Shown piece after piece: positions 8,897 through 18,492 of a stretch of DNA of 64,000 nt. The position numbers were made by a program, and so were the translations under genes. Numbering within the stretch: the first letter of the stretch is position 1; the number at the start of each line of letters is the position of its first letter. The notes beneath the pieces were generated by a model that saw only the letters and a program-made list of their open reading frames with translations, made no database searches and had not been told where the DNA came from. Origin of the DNA: Lysinibacillus contaminans (GTDB lineage Bacteria > Bacillota > Bacilli > Bacillales_A > Planococcaceae); NCBI RefSeq assembly GCF_001278945.1, contig NZ_LGRV01000003.1:2356001-2420000 (forward strand), read 5' to 3'.

Positions 8897-9832
8897 TCAA
8901 ATTAAGTGCAACAGTTCTTCCCGAAACGTTTCGTATGCAGTTTTCCAACCAAGGCATTTCCTTGGCCGATTGTTAATGAGATGGAGTGCTTGATTCATAT
9001 CATCTAGTGTTACGTGATCGAAATTCGTTTTCTAAGGGAAAAACTCGCGCAGTAAGCCGTTTCCGTTTTCATTACTGCCGCGTTGCCAGGAAGAATAAGC
9101 ATCCGCAAAATAGACTTGGATGTTTAGTTCTTTCTCAAGCACGTTGTAACAGCTAAATTCTTTTCCACGATCGGTTGTCGCTGTTTGAATTGCACCTTTG
9201 GGCAATTGTTGGTGTAACTGTTTGACGGCTGTTTCCATTGAGTTTGCGGAACGGTCTTGAATCAAAATGCCTGTGTACCAGCGGGTTTTACGCTCAATAA
9301 ATGTAGCGACGCAACCCTTAGCTTGTCCACGTCCAGAAACGACTGTATCTAACTCCCAATGTCCAAATGTTTCCCGTTTACGGACTTCTTTTGGACGTTT
9401 TGAAATGGGCGTGCCAATGTTGAAACGCCACCTTGTTTCACGAGGTTTCTGGCGCTTTCCTTTTTGACGAAGAACCGATAAAGGCATTTCTAATAAGCCG
9501 TTATAAATCCAGCGGTAGATGCTTTTAAAGCTCAGCTTTCCTTTATACAAGCGGCCGACAATCTGTTCAGGTGACCACGTTTCGCCCAACTTTTCTTGAA
9601 CAGCTTCTTTTAAATCTGATGTTAGTTTTAGCTTCGCACCACAGTTCGATTTATTCGTTTGATAGTGATTGTGTGCTACTTCGGCTGACCAATTTGTATG
9701 GCGATTCAGCTCTCTTGAAATGGTCGAGGGGCTGCGTTTTAGCTGCTTCGCAATTTCTCGTTTGGAATAACCTAATTCAAGATAGACTTCTATTTTAGCG
9801 CGTTCAGATATGGTAAGATGAGTATAGCTCAT
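8897..9832 (-). pseudogene. IS30-family transposase with an in-frame amber stop
   Basis: The N-terminal part has the IS30 helix-turn-helix (YTHLTISERAKIEVYLELG; SKREIAKQLKRSPSTISREL). The DDE catalytic residues are D162 (WELDTV), D221 (TTDRGKEF) and E255 (GSNENGNG). Codon 267 is TAG (9032-9034), directly after LLREFFP. The same frame then continues without other stops for about 44 codons (KTNFDHVTLDD..., INNRPRKCLGW...) to TGA at 8897-8899. Full-length members read on through this position, usually with a lysine, so AAG to TAG is the simplest explanation. All three catalytic residues precede the stop, so a truncated 266-residue product is possible. I judge it inactive. Confidence 0.82.
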
Positions 9833-9927
9833 AACGATTCCTCCTCTAAATGTTGGTGTGGTAACTACATTTTATACGAGGTCGTTATGGGCTTCTTTTA
9901 TTTTGTCTTAAAGGTGTTGCGCTTAAT
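8901..9927 (-). mobile_element. IS30-family insertion sequence (defective)
   Basis: The element is about 1.03 kb. Its ends carry imperfect inverted repeats: ATTAAGTGCAACA at 8901-8913 and, read on the minus strand, ATTAAGCGCAACA at 9927-9915 (one mismatch in 13). The transposase stop codon touches the left repeat. It sits between two intrinsic terminators, that of rpmB and that of spoVM, splitting what is a compact interval in B. subtilis. A target duplication could not be fixed by eye. Confidence 0.85.
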
Positions 9928-9944
9928 ATTACAATTCATCTAAT

Positions 9945-9979
9945 AAAAAAACCCGACTAAAGCTTGTCGGGTTTTTTTT
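9945..9979 (-). terminator. Terminator after spoVM, bidirectional
   Basis: CCCGAC (9952-9957) pairs with GTCGGG (9966-9971) and is flanked by seven A residues (9945-9951) and eight T residues (9972-9979), so it works on either strand. The spoVM stop codon lies at the edge of the stem and loop of this hairpin. Confidence 0.88.
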
Positions 9980-10064
9980 CTTTCTTATCTTTTCGGAAAA
10001 GCTGGATACATGTACGCGTAATACTACTCACAAATTTCGGTAATTGAAATGTATATACTTTCAG
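9957..10064 (-). CDS. spoVM: Stage V sporulation protein SpoVM, apparent CTG start
   Basis: SpoVM is a very short amphipathic peptide that binds the curved forespore membrane and anchors SpoIVA, the base of the spore coat. Translation on the minus strand from CTG 10064 gives 35 residues, KVYTFQLPKF after the initiator and IQLFRKD near residue 25. This aligns without gaps to the B. subtilis peptide (26 residues), with proline at position 9 and the closing FRKD at the same place. No ATG, GTG or TTG lies in frame between the thiN stop and this point. A strong GGGGGAGAGG sits four bases before the CTG. Nine extra residues (KKEKKPDKL) are encoded partly by the terminator stem. Location between thiN and rpmB matches B. 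subtilis. Confidence 0.85.
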   Translation of the reverse strand: MKVYTFQLPKFVSSITRTCIQLFRKDKKEKKPDKL

Positions 10065-10082
10065 GATCCTCTCCCCCTCACA

Positions 10083-10736
10083 CTAATCTATGCTTCTTAT
10101 CATTAAACATATGCCATGTGAGAAAAATATAGACCCTGACACTCCAATAATTTCATTGCTCGTAAAACGAGATGAACCAAGTGATATATATTCATTCGTC
10201 GTTTCATACTTGACGTTACGCAATGTTACACCTTCAATTGGCTGTTCATATGCGAAAAATGACAAATAGCGGTACTGATGATCAGCTTCGATTATATGTG
10301 TACCCGGTAGTAAAAATTGCAAGGTATTCGCATTGTTGATAATTTTCAGCGTAATCAAAGGATTTTCCTTTTGCAGACGGTAAATTGATCGAACAGCCGC
10401 CTCATAGTGATCCAGGCGCCCCCCCGTTACACCCGTTAAGACAATTTCCTTGGGTGCATACGTAAGCGCCTTCAACAATGCTAAATCCGTATCTGTTTCA
10501 TTCTTCTCTTCTTTAAAGCGCTGTGCATCATGGGCATGTTCCATGACACGCTCATACTCCGCTTGTGATAACGAGTCAAAATCACCTACAATGGCATGAG
10601 GTGTAATACCCTGTTCGATTAAATACAAGGCACCACGGTCCGCCCCAATATAAAACACATCATCTCGCTCCTTATAAGGCATAAAAGAGCAAAGTTCTGC
10701 TTGTGGGCCACCTGCACAAACAACGATGGTTGTCAT
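10083..10736 (-). CDS. thiN: Thiamine pyrophosphokinase
   Basis: ThiN transfers pyrophosphate from ATP to thiamine to give the cofactor thiamine diphosphate. The 217-residue product has the family elements GADRGALYLIEQGI (about 32-45), VGDFDSLS (about 50-57), and KNETDTDLALLKAL (about 78-92), followed by LTGVTGGRLDH; the acidic residues there bind Mg and ATP. Its start overlaps the rpe stop by four bases, and spoVM begins 18 bases downstream, so rsgA-rpe-thiN-spoVM are likely cotranscribed. Confidence 0.93.
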   Translation of the reverse strand: MTTIVVCAGGPQAELCSFMPYKERDDVFYIGADRGALYLIEQGITPHAIVGDFDSLSQAEYERVMEHAHDAQRFKEEKNETDTDLALLKALTYAPKEIVLTGVTGGRLDHYEAAVRSIYRLQKENPLITLKIINNANTLQFLLPGTHIIEADHQYRYLSFFAYEQPIEGVTLRNVKYETTNEYISLGSSRFTSNEIIGVSGSIFFSHGICLMIRSID

Positions 10737-11401
10737 CCTTGAATTGCAGCCTCACCAGCAGCTAAAATTTCCTGTAAAGCCACTGTACGATCTTCTTTAC
10801 TATAGATGGCTGAACCCGCTACAAAAATGGTTGCCCCTGCTTTTGCGCACGGCACGATTGTTTCTGCATTAATACCACCATCAATCTCGATATCGATATT
10901 TAAGCCACGTTCTTTAATGATCGTTGATAGAGCTTCTACTTTCGGGATAACCGAATGGATGAATTTTTGTCCGCCAAAGCCCGGGTTCACCGTCATAAAT
11001 AACACCATATCGATATCCTCTAGAACATGTTGAATTGACTCAATTGGCGTATGTGGATTTAACACAACACCAGGTTTCACGCCATATGATCGAATCAACT
11101 GAATTGTACGATGTAAATGACGGCACGCTTCCACATGTACCGTAATATAATCTGCACCTGCTTTTGCGAATTGTTCGATATACTGATCTGGATTTTCAAT
11201 CATTAAGTGAACATCTAATGGTAAATCGGTTAATGGACGAATAGCATCTAATACGATAGCACCAAATGAAATATTTGGTACAAAATGACCATCCATCACA
11301 TCAATATGAATAAGCTTTGCTCCGGCTTGCTCTACTTCTTTCACTTCTTCGCCTAATTTTGCGAAGTTTGCTGCTAAAATCGATGGTGCTATTTTTATCA
11401 T
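10733..11401 (-). CDS. rpe: Ribulose-phosphate 3-epimerase
   Basis: Rpe interconverts ribulose-5-phosphate and xylulose-5-phosphate in the pentose phosphate pathway. The 222-residue TIM barrel has the metal-binding and catalytic motifs HIDVMDGHFVPN (about 34-45), DVHLMIENP, MTVNPGFGGQKF (about 137-148) and EIDGGI. Length is normal. It follows rsgA by two bases and overlaps thiN by four. Confidence 0.96.
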   Translation of the reverse strand: MIKIAPSILAANFAKLGEEVKEVEQAGAKLIHIDVMDGHFVPNISFGAIVLDAIRPLTDLPLDVHLMIENPDQYIEQFAKAGADYITVHVEACRHLHRTIQLIRSYGVKPGVVLNPHTPIESIQHVLEDIDMVLFMTVNPGFGGQKFIHSVIPKVEALSTIIKERGLNIDIEIDGGINAETIVPCAKAGATIFVAGSAIYSKEDRTVALQEILAAGEAAIQG

Positions 11402-11403
11402 TC

Positions 11404-12288
11404 TTAATACCTCGGCTTTCTATCCATAATTTCTTGCATAAATTGTCCATAATGCTTGTAGCGATAGTCGCGAATTTCACCCTTCTCTACCGCTGCCTTA
11501 ACTGCACACTTCGGTTCCTTCAAATGTAGGCATTCTCTAAACTTACAATTAGCTGAAACACGTTCCATTTCTGGGAAACATGCTCCGAGCTCTTCTTTTT
11601 CAATTTCATCAAAATCAAAAGAGCTAAATCCAGGTGTATCTGCTAATAATCCATCACACACTTCAATTAATTCAACATGTCGTGTCGTATGTTTTCCTCG
11701 ACCTAAACTCTGTGAAATAATACCCGTTTTTAAATTCAAAGCAGGAATGAGCGTATTCAATAGTGTTGATTTACCAACACCTGATTGCCCTGCTAATACA
11801 GACGTTTTGCCCTTTAAAATAGGCTGTAAACGCTCTACTAGCTCTACCTCATCTTTATACGTTTGTAAAACAGTGTAACCCATTTTTTCGTAATCATCGA
11901 TGTAGCCCTGTAATTCCTCACGTTCATCTTCCGCTAATAGATCCATCTTTGTTAAACAAATAATTGGATGCACGCGGAATGACTCTAACACAACAAGAAA
12001 ACGGTCTAATAAAATCGTATTAAAATTTGGTTCCTTTACAGAAAACACTAAAATTCCTTGGTCTATATTGGCAATCGGTGGACGGACAAGCTCATTTTTA
12101 CGTTCATGTATTTTTTGAATTGTACCATCAGAACCTGCTGTTTCAACCGTATAATCAACTAAATCACCAACGAGTGGAGATTCACCACGGTTACGAAAAA
12201 CACCACGCCCACGACATTGAATCAGTTGTTTTCCATCATATACATAATAATAACCACTTAATGCTTTACGAATCTGGCCTTGCGCCAT
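11404..12288 (-). CDS. rsgA: Small ribosomal subunit biogenesis GTPase RsgA
   Basis: RsgA is a circularly permuted GTPase that checks maturation of the 30S subunit. Its roughly 294 residues contain an N-terminal OB fold, a permuted GTPase domain with LTKMDLL (G4), GQSGVGKSTLLN (G1) and DTPGFSSF (G3), and a C-terminal zinc knuckle (CFPE...CKFRECLH...KCAV). The start is ATG 12288, which overlaps the prkC stop by one base and has AGGAGG six bases upstream. Coupling to prkC agrees with reports that PrkC-type kinases phosphorylate RsgA in B. subtilis. Confidence 0.95.
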   Translation of the reverse strand: MAQGQIRKALSGYYYVYDGKQLIQCRGRGVFRNRGESPLVGDLVDYTVETAGSDGTIQKIHERKNELVRPPIANIDQGILVFSVKEPNFNTILLDRFLVVLESFRVHPIICLTKMDLLAEDEREELQGYIDDYEKMGYTVLQTYKDEVELVERLQPILKGKTSVLAGQSGVGKSTLLNTLIPALNLKTGIISQSLGRGKHTTRHVELIEVCDGLLADTPGFSSFDFDEIEKEELGACFPEMERVSANCKFRECLHLKEPKCAVKAAVEKGEIRDYRYKHYGQFMQEIMDRKPRY

Positions 12289-14291
12289 CAAATTCCTCCT
12301 TGTTTAATCTCATCATAATGTTTTGTGCCTTGTTCGATAATTTCCGAATCACGATAAATTATATAAGCCGCTTCTTCACCTTCACCAACAACAAACGAGA
12401 TCTCATATGGAGTATCTTTTGAAATTTTAAATTCATCATAAGGTTTTGCCATCGTATGAGTCTTATCTCGAACTTCAATTCGTATTAATTGCTCCATACC
12501 TTCCTCAGACGGCTCATATGGAATAGTCACGAATATACTATAAGTCTTATCTGGTTTCTTAGCAGGTCCTTTACTTAACACAACCGATATTGTGTCACCT
12601 GCCTCTAACTTATTACCCCCAGTTGGTGTTTGCGAAATCACACTGCCTGCGGAAACTGTTGAAGAATGGTCCTCCCGTTCTACAACATATTTTAAGCCTA
12701 CAGAATTTACATAGCTTACTACCTGTGCCTCCGTGTAGCCCCGAACATCCTTAACCGTAATATAATTTTTACCTGAACTAACCGTAAAGACAATCGTCGT
12801 TTCCTTTGGCACAATTTCCTCATCCACCGCCGGAATTTGACCGATAATCGTGCCTGCCGGTTCATCTGAATGCTCATATTCTTCTTCAATAGCTAAAAAT
12901 TCCTTGTCCGCTAACAAAGCTTTCACTTGATCAAGTTGTTGCCCTTTGTGATTAAGCATCTTATACTTTTCGATCCCAAGACTGACAATTAAATCGATTT
13001 CCGTTCCTTTGACACGCTCTGTATCTTTTTCGGGGTCCGTTTCGATGACTTTCCCTTCCTCTATTTCCTCTGAATGCTGTTCAATCGTTTTTCCAACAAT
13101 AAAGCCTAATGCCTCTAATTTCTCTGTAGCCGCTTCTATCGTTTCACCAGTTACATCCGGCACAGTAATTTTTTTCGGACTAAATACATCCGTCGCCAAG
13201 AATAAATATAAGAACACAATCACAATAGCGGCTAAAACGCCCGCTACAATTTTCGGCCATTTTTTCTTCTTTTTGTCTGGCGCTGATTTTTTTACAGGCT
13301 TTTTTACAGGTTTTTTAACAGATTTATTAGGAGCTGATTGCAAAATGGGTTCCATCGCCCTAGTCTCAGTTAAATCTTCTTCCTCTTGGCTAGGCTGTTC
13401 CTTAATAATCGGCATCACTCTTGTTGCATTGTTATCGATGGGTACAGCAAACTTCTTTTCATTAATACGCGTTGGAGATAGCACTGTATCTAAGTCGGCC
13501 TGCAACGCTTCTACAGTCGCATAACGATGAGCAGGATCTTTCGCCGTTGCTTTTAATACAACATTCTCTAGACTTTGAGGAATCGTAGCATCAAATGCAC
13601 GTATAGAGGGTGTTTCTGTTTGTAAATGTTTTAATGCAATAGATACCGCTGACTCACCAGAAAACGGTAATTCACCCGTTAATAATTCGTACAGGACAAT
13701 GCCGAGCGCATATATGTCAGATTGACTAGTCGCTGTCCCACCACGTGCCTGCTCAGGCGATAAATAGTGAACAGTCCCAAGTACTGAATTCGTTTGCGTA
13801 AAAGAAGTTGAACTTAATGTAATCGCAATACCGAAATCTGTGATTTTCACATTTCCTTCGCCGTCCATTAAAATGTTCTGGGGTTTAATGTCACGGTGAA
13901 TAATATGATTTGCATGTGCATCCGCAATAGCTGACGTGAGCTGCCTCATAATAAGCACGCTACGCGCAGGGGAAATCGGTGCGAATTCCTGTATGTATTG
14001 CTTTAACGTTTTCCCTTTTACATATTCCATCACAATATAATGTAAGTCCCCATCATCACCTACATCATAAATACTAACAATATTCGGATGTGTAAGGCTT
14101 GTTACGGATAACGCCTCTCGCTGGAAACGACGATGCAATTCATCTTCATTTGTAAAATCATAGCGTAAAATTTTTATTGCGACATCACGATTTAAAATGA
14201 CATCATGCGCCAAATACACATTGGACATGCCGCCACCACCAATGAGCTCTATAATTTTATAGCGATCACTAATTCTTTTTCCTACAAGCAT
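12288..14291 (-). CDS. prkC: PASTA-domain serine/threonine protein kinase PrkC
   Basis: This is a membrane kinase that senses muropeptides and controls germination, growth and envelope responses. The 667-residue protein has a kinase domain (about residues 10-270: GGGGMSNVYLA, HRDIKPQN, DFGIA, SPEQARGG), a basic juxtamembrane stretch with repeated KKPV units, one membrane span (about 350-370, GVLAAIVIVFLYLFLA), then three PASTA repeats (starting near ITVPDVTGETI, KYKMLNHKGQQ and YITVKDVRGYT). A C-terminal beta-type extracellular tail follows (about 585-667). RBS GAGGAGGTG precedes ATG 14291. Its phosphatase partner lies just upstream. Confidence 0.95.
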   Translation of the reverse strand: MLVGKRISDRYKIIELIGGGGMSNVYLAHDVILNRDVAIKILRYDFTNEDELHRRFQREALSVTSLTHPNIVSIYDVGDDGDLHYIVMEYVKGKTLKQYIQEFAPISPARSVLIMRQLTSAIADAHANHIIHRDIKPQNILMDGEGNVKITDFGIAITLSSTSFTQTNSVLGTVHYLSPEQARGGTATSQSDIYALGIVLYELLTGELPFSGESAVSIALKHLQTETPSIRAFDATIPQSLENVVLKATAKDPAHRYATVEALQADLDTVLSPTRINEKKFAVPIDNNATRVMPIIKEQPSQEEEDLTETRAMEPILQSAPNKSVKKPVKKPVKKSAPDKKKKKWPKIVAGVLAAIVIVFLYLFLATDVFSPKKITVPDVTGETIEAATEKLEALGFIVGKTIEQHSEEIEEGKVIETDPEKDTERVKGTEIDLIVSLGIEKYKMLNHKGQQLDQVKALLADKEFLAIEEEYEHSDEPAGTIIGQIPAVDEEIVPKETTIVFTVSSGKNYITVKDVRGYTEAQVVSYVNSVGLKYVVEREDHSSTVSAGSVISQTPTGGNKLEAGDTISVVLSKGPAKKPDKTYSIFVTIPYEPSEEGMEQLIRIEVRDKTHTMAKPYDEFKISKDTPYEISFVVGEGEEAAYIIYRDSEIIEQGTKHYDEIKQGGI

Positions 14292-14293
14292 AC

Positions 14294-15043
14294 TTACACC
14301 TCCTCATGTTGCCATGTGAGTAGGACGAGGGAAATATTATCCTCGCCCCCACTAGCATTGGCTAGTTTCACAAGTTTCTGTCCTTTTTCTTCTATTGAAT
14401 CTGGAAATGTGATAATCGATGCCATTTCAGGTATTGATAGTTTATTACTTAAACCGTCTGAGCATACAAGTAAATACGACTGAGGTGCTAACTCAACTTC
14501 ATAAAAGTCCGGCTCTATTATCTCTTCTGTACCAACTGCTTTTAAGATAAAATTTTTCTTCGGATGCGTTAAAGCTTCCTCTTCACTAATTTCACCATTT
14601 TCAACAAGTACATTCACATAAGAGTGATCCTTTGTTATTTGTTTTGCACCTTCGTCAAAGAAATAATACACGCGACTATCGCCAACGTGTGAAATTAAAC
14701 AATGATTTTGTTCAATTAACACGGCAATAAACGTTGTACCCATTCCTTTACAGTCTTCGTGTGATAAAGAGTAGTCATATATAGTAGTATTTAGTTGTTC
14801 TACTGCTTGTAATAACCATTCTTTTTTTGATGTTGTCGACTCAAAATGATGCGCTTCTGCTTGAAAAAATACGGTTTCCATCTGCTTCATTGCCATATCA
14901 CTCGCTACATCTCCAGCGTTATGACCACCCATGCCATCTGCAACTAATGCGAGTTCATAGCCATCTAGACGTTTGAAAAATGCAGCACGATCTTCATTTA
15001 TCGCTCTTTTTAACCCAATATCACTTTCGACTGTGTATTTCAT
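14294..15043 (-). CDS. prpC: PP2C-type serine/threonine phosphatase PrpC
   Basis: PrpC removes phosphate from PrkC and its targets. About 249 residues carry the PP2C metal-binding motifs: ADGMGGHNAGD (about 35-45), SHVGDSRVYYF, SDGLSN and GGEDNISLV. ATG 15043 fits the RBS GAGGTGA better than the GTG one codon upstream. It lies between rlmN and prkC, two bases before prkC, the standard phosphatase-kinase pair. Confidence 0.95.
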   Translation of the reverse strand: MKYTVESDIGLKRAINEDRAAFFKRLDGYELALVADGMGGHNAGDVASDMAMKQMETVFFQAEAHHFESTTSKKEWLLQAVEQLNTTIYDYSLSHEDCKGMGTTFIAVLIEQNHCLISHVGDSRVYYFFDEGAKQITKDHSYVNVLVENGEISEEEALTHPKKNFILKAVGTEEIIEPDFYEVELAPQSYLLVCSDGLSNKLSIPEMASIITFPDSIEEKGQKLVKLANASGGEDNISLVLLTWQHEEV

Positions 15044-15049
15044 CACAGG

Positions 15050-16192
15050 TCACCTCGTCTCTTCAGATCTCTCTTGCGCACGTAATTGTCCACACGCAGC
15101 TGCGATATCAGAACCTTGCTCTCGGCGGATTGTTACGTTAATACCATTCTTCTTCAATGTTTTTTCAAAAGCAAAAATTTGACTACGAGACGTACGAACA
15201 TAATCACGTTCTGGTACATAGTTTACAGGAATTAAGTTCACGTGGCATTTAATTCCTTTTATAAGTGCAGATAATTCTTCTGCAATTTCAACTGAATCAT
15301 TTTCACCAGACATTAAACCGTACTCAAAACTAACACGTCGACCTGTTTTATTTGTATAGTAACGAACAGCTTCCATCAATTCGTCCAATTTATAAGCACG
15401 TGCAATTGGCATTAACTTTTGGCGTGCCTCTTGGTTTGGTGCGTGTAGCGATACCGCAAAGTTAATTTGCAATTGCTCATCCGCAAATTCATAAATTTTA
15501 GGCACAATTCCTGATGTCGATACTGTAATGTGTCGAGCACCAATATTTAAACCCTTTTCATGATTGATGACTTTTAAGAAGTTCATCATAGCATCGTAGT
15601 TATCGAATGGTTCACCGATACCCATTATGACGATATGACTTACACGTTCACCGATTTCATCCAACGTTTGTTGTACTTTAACGACTTGCTCAACTATTTC
15701 TCCTGCTAGTAAATGACGTTTTAAGCCACCTAGCGTGGATGCACAGAATGTACAACCAATACGGCAACCTACTTGTGTTGTTACACAAACAGAGTTTCCA
15801 TATTCATGACGCATTAGCACTGTTTCAATAGAATAGCCATCTTGAAGTTGGAATAAAAACTTAATCGTACCATCTTTAGATTCCTGTTGAATAATTGTTG
15901 AAAGTGTTGTTAGCGCAAAGCTTTCTTCTAGTTTTTCACGCAATCCTTTTGGAAGGTTCGACATTTCTTCAAATGTTTTTACACGCTTATTGTACAACCA
16001 ATCAAAAATTTGTAAAGCACGGAAAGGTTTTTCACCATTTTCCTTTAACCACTCTTCTAAGTGATGAGGTTGTAAAGAGTAAATAGATTCTTTTAAATTT
16101 GGTTTTTCTTTTTTCTTACGACGTACAGGCTTGTCTCCTACTTCCTCGACTAAGTCACTTATACGTTCATTGAATTTTTCTTGATCCACCAT
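15050..16192 (-). CDS. rlmN: 23S rRNA (adenine2503-C2)/tRNA methyltransferase RlmN
   Basis: RlmN is a radical SAM enzyme that methylates A2503 of 23S rRNA at C2. The 380-residue protein has the radical SAM cluster motif CxxxCxxC in CRIGCTFCA (about 139-147) and the family segment [11 protein letters not shown]. The C-terminal catalytic cysteine is seen in AACGQLRAQ. The start ATG 16192 overlaps the rsmB stop (TAATG). The N-terminal 25 residues are highly charged and longer than in some homologues. Confidence 0.95.
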   Translation of the reverse strand: MVDQEKFNERISDLVEEVGDKPVRRKKKEKPNLKESIYSLQPHHLEEWLKENGEKPFRALQIFDWLYNKRVKTFEEMSNLPKGLREKLEESFALTTLSTIIQQESKDGTIKFLFQLQDGYSIETVLMRHEYGNSVCVTTQVGCRIGCTFCASTLGGLKRHLLAGEIVEQVVKVQQTLDEIGERVSHIVIMGIGEPFDNYDAMMNFLKVINHEKGLNIGARHITVSTSGIVPKIYEFADEQLQINFAVSLHAPNQEARQKLMPIARAYKLDELMEAVRYYTNKTGRRVSFEYGLMSGENDSVEIAEELSALIKGIKCHVNLIPVNYVPERDYVRTSRSQIFAFEKTLKKNGINVTIRREQGSDIAAACGQLRAQERSEETR

Positions 16193-17553
16193 TAGTTGGA
16201 TTCTCCTTTTTTACGAAATGCTGCGACGAAGAAACCGTCACTACCAAAGTCTTGAGGGAAGACTTGAAGCATGCCATTAGCTTGCTTTTCCGCTAATTTT
16301 GTTGGTAAAGATTCTAGTTGTATAGCTTCCATTTCTGGGTGCTCGGTTAAAAAGGCTTGTACAGTGCCTTCATTTTCTTGTTGATCGACCGTACATGTAC
16401 TGTAAACAAGTTTGCCATCTTGTTTTAATACTTTTGCTCCAGCATCAAGTAAAGCTAATTGAATTTTTTGCAGGTTTTCTAAATCTTCTTCGCGTTTAGT
16501 GTACTTAATGTCAGGCTTACGACGTATCACGCCTAAACCGCTACAAGGTGCATCAACAAGCACTGCATCAAAAGATTCTACTTGTAAAAACTCAGGCGCT
16601 TTACGACCATCAATTGGCGCTGTTTGCACAATTTCAAGTCCTAGACGCTCAGTATTATGGTCGATTAAGTCTAATTTATGTGGATGGAGGTCTGTTGCTA
16701 AAATCGAGCCTTCATTATTCATTTTTTCGGCTAAATGTGTCGTTTTTCCACCTGGTGCTGCACACATATCTAAAACACGCATACCCGGAGTTGGATTTAA
16801 AACATTTGCAGGAATCATCGAGCTTTCATCTTGAATTGTAATCAATCCGTCTTTAAATGCTTGTGTACGTGCTGGCTGACCATTCGTTACATGTAAGCAT
16901 TCTGGCATCATATCACTTTGCTTCGCCGATAAACCTTCTGCCTCTAAACTAGCAATAGCTTCAGCTACTGTAGCTTTTACTGAATTGACACGAACGGTTT
17001 GTACAGGTGGCATATTATTTTCATTCAACATTTCTGTTGCAACATCCACCCCATAGTTGTTCACAAAGCGCTCTACTAGCCAGTTTGGATGACTCGTTTC
17101 AATCGCAAGACGTTCAATAGGATCTTTAATGTCCTCTAATGAAGGCACTCCTTGACGTAAGATTGATCGTAAAATGCCATTCACTGTTGAAGCGATCCCT
17201 TGATGTCCACGACGTTTTGCAATTTCAACCGCTTCGTTTACTGCTGCATGCGGTGGAATACGTGTTAAATAATGCATTTGGTATAGAGATAATCGTAACA
17301 ACCAACGTACCCAATGATCGATTTTCCCACGAACGAAAGGCTCTAAATAATAATCAAGCGTCATTTTATATTGCAACGTACCATACGTGATTTCTGTCAG
17401 TAAGGCACGGTCTTTCGTCTCAATTTTATGACGTTTAATCGTTTCGTGTAATAATAAATTACTGTATGCTTGGTTTTTATCTATTGCTAACAGGATTGAC
17501 AGTGCTGCATCACGCACATTTCCGTCCCAAATAACTACACTTTTTTTACTCAT
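16192..17553 (-). CDS. rsmB: 16S rRNA (cytosine967-C5)-methyltransferase RsmB
   Basis: RsmB methylates C967 of 16S rRNA. The 453-residue protein has an N-terminal NusB-like RNA-binding domain (about 10-140) and a SAM-dependent methyltransferase domain with [17 protein letters not shown] (about 255-271), [15 protein letters not shown] (about 320-334, catalytic Cys in PCSG) and [12 protein letters not shown] (second Cys). It overlaps fmt by four bases and rlmN by one. Confidence 0.95.
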   Translation of the reverse strand: MSKKSVVIWDGNVRDAALSILLAIDKNQAYSNLLLHETIKRHKIETKDRALLTEITYGTLQYKMTLDYYLEPFVRGKIDHWVRWLLRLSLYQMHYLTRIPPHAAVNEAVEIAKRRGHQGIASTVNGILRSILRQGVPSLEDIKDPIERLAIETSHPNWLVERFVNNYGVDVATEMLNENNMPPVQTVRVNSVKATVAEAIASLEAEGLSAKQSDMMPECLHVTNGQPARTQAFKDGLITIQDESSMIPANVLNPTPGMRVLDMCAAPGGKTTHLAEKMNNEGSILATDLHPHKLDLIDHNTERLGLEIVQTAPIDGRKAPEFLQVESFDAVLVDAPCSGLGVIRRKPDIKYTKREEDLENLQKIQLALLDAGAKVLKQDGKLVYSTCTVDQQENEGTVQAFLTEHPEMEAIQLESLPTKLAEKQANGMLQVFPQDFGSDGFFVAAFRKKGESN

Positions 17554-18491
17554 TTAAACTGGTCCCCGATCTGTAATTTCGAACCGGTACCACGCAGATA
17601 CTCTTCTGCAGTCATGCGTTTTTTACCAGCCGGTTGTAAATCATATATAGCAAGTGATTCGCCGTTACCTGTTGCAATTTCAAAGTATTCTTTTTCAATT
17701 GCCACCACTGTACCTGGAGTCACATTGTGCTTCGTTTTGCCAACTTGCGCCCACCAAATTTTGAAGTTACCTTCTTCAAACGTTGTATACGCAACAGGCC
17801 ACGGATGAAGGCCACGTACTTGATTGTATAAAGTTGACGCATCATTTGTCCAATCAATACGCTCCTGTTCACGTGAAATATTGCTCGCAAATGTTACTTG
17901 TGACTCATCCTGCACTGTACGTGTATTCGAGCCATTGATAATAGATGGAAGTGTTTCTTTTAATAACTCACGACCAACGACACTTAATTTGTCAAACATG
18001 CTACCTGTATGGTCCTGTTCACCAATAGCAATGGCCTTTTGTGAAATAATATCACCGGCATCAAGCTTCACTGCCATATACATAATCGTTACGCCCGTCT
18101 CTTTTTCACCATCGATAATTGCTTGGTGGATAGGAGCGCCTCCACGATATTTCGGTAACAGCGAAGCATGAACATTTATACAACCAAGCGGCGGTGCATC
18201 TAGTAATTCTTTCGGTAAAATTTGTCCGAAAGCTGCTGTTATTACAATGTCAGGTTGCAGGTCAATTATTTGTTGTAGCTCTTCAGAACCACGGAGCTTT
18301 TCCGGTTGAATAACAGGTAAGCCAAGCGCTAGCGCCTCAGCCTTTACTGGAGGTGGCGTTAACACACGCTTACGACCTACTGGACGGTCTGGCTGCGTAA
18401 CAACAGCTTTAATGTCATAGCCTTCTTCATAAAGCATACGTAGGATTGGTGCGGAAAAATCCGGCGTCCCCATAAAAACGATAGACGTCAT
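17550..18491 (-). CDS. fmt: Methionyl-tRNA formyltransferase
   Basis: Fmt formylates initiator Met-tRNA using 10-formyl-tetrahydrofolate. The 313-residue protein begins [16 protein letters not shown] and has the catalytic segment [14 protein letters not shown] (His near 110) and LDAGD (Asp near 146), then a C-terminal tRNA-binding domain. Length is typical. It follows def by one base, the usual def-fmt pair, whose activities are linked because deformylase removes the formyl group. Confidence 0.96.
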   Translation of the reverse strand: MTSIVFMGTPDFSAPILRMLYEEGYDIKAVVTQPDRPVGRKRVLTPPPVKAEALALGLPVIQPEKLRGSEELQQIIDLQPDIVITAAFGQILPKELLDAPPLGCINVHASLLPKYRGGAPIHQAIIDGEKETGVTIMYMAVKLDAGDIISQKAIAIGEQDHTGSMFDKLSVVGRELLKETLPSIINGSNTRTVQDESQVTFASNISREQERIDWTNDASTLYNQVRGLHPWPVAYTTFEEGNFKIWWAQVGKTKHNVTPGTVVAIEKEYFEIATGNGESLAIYDLQPAGKKRMTAEEYLRGTGSKLQIGDQFK

Positions 18492-18492
18492 C

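Noticed and set aside
8754..8957. Minus-strand open frame of 67 codons across the rpmB terminator
   Set aside because: Its first part is out-of-context IS30 sequence and its second part is the rpmB terminator; no start signal.
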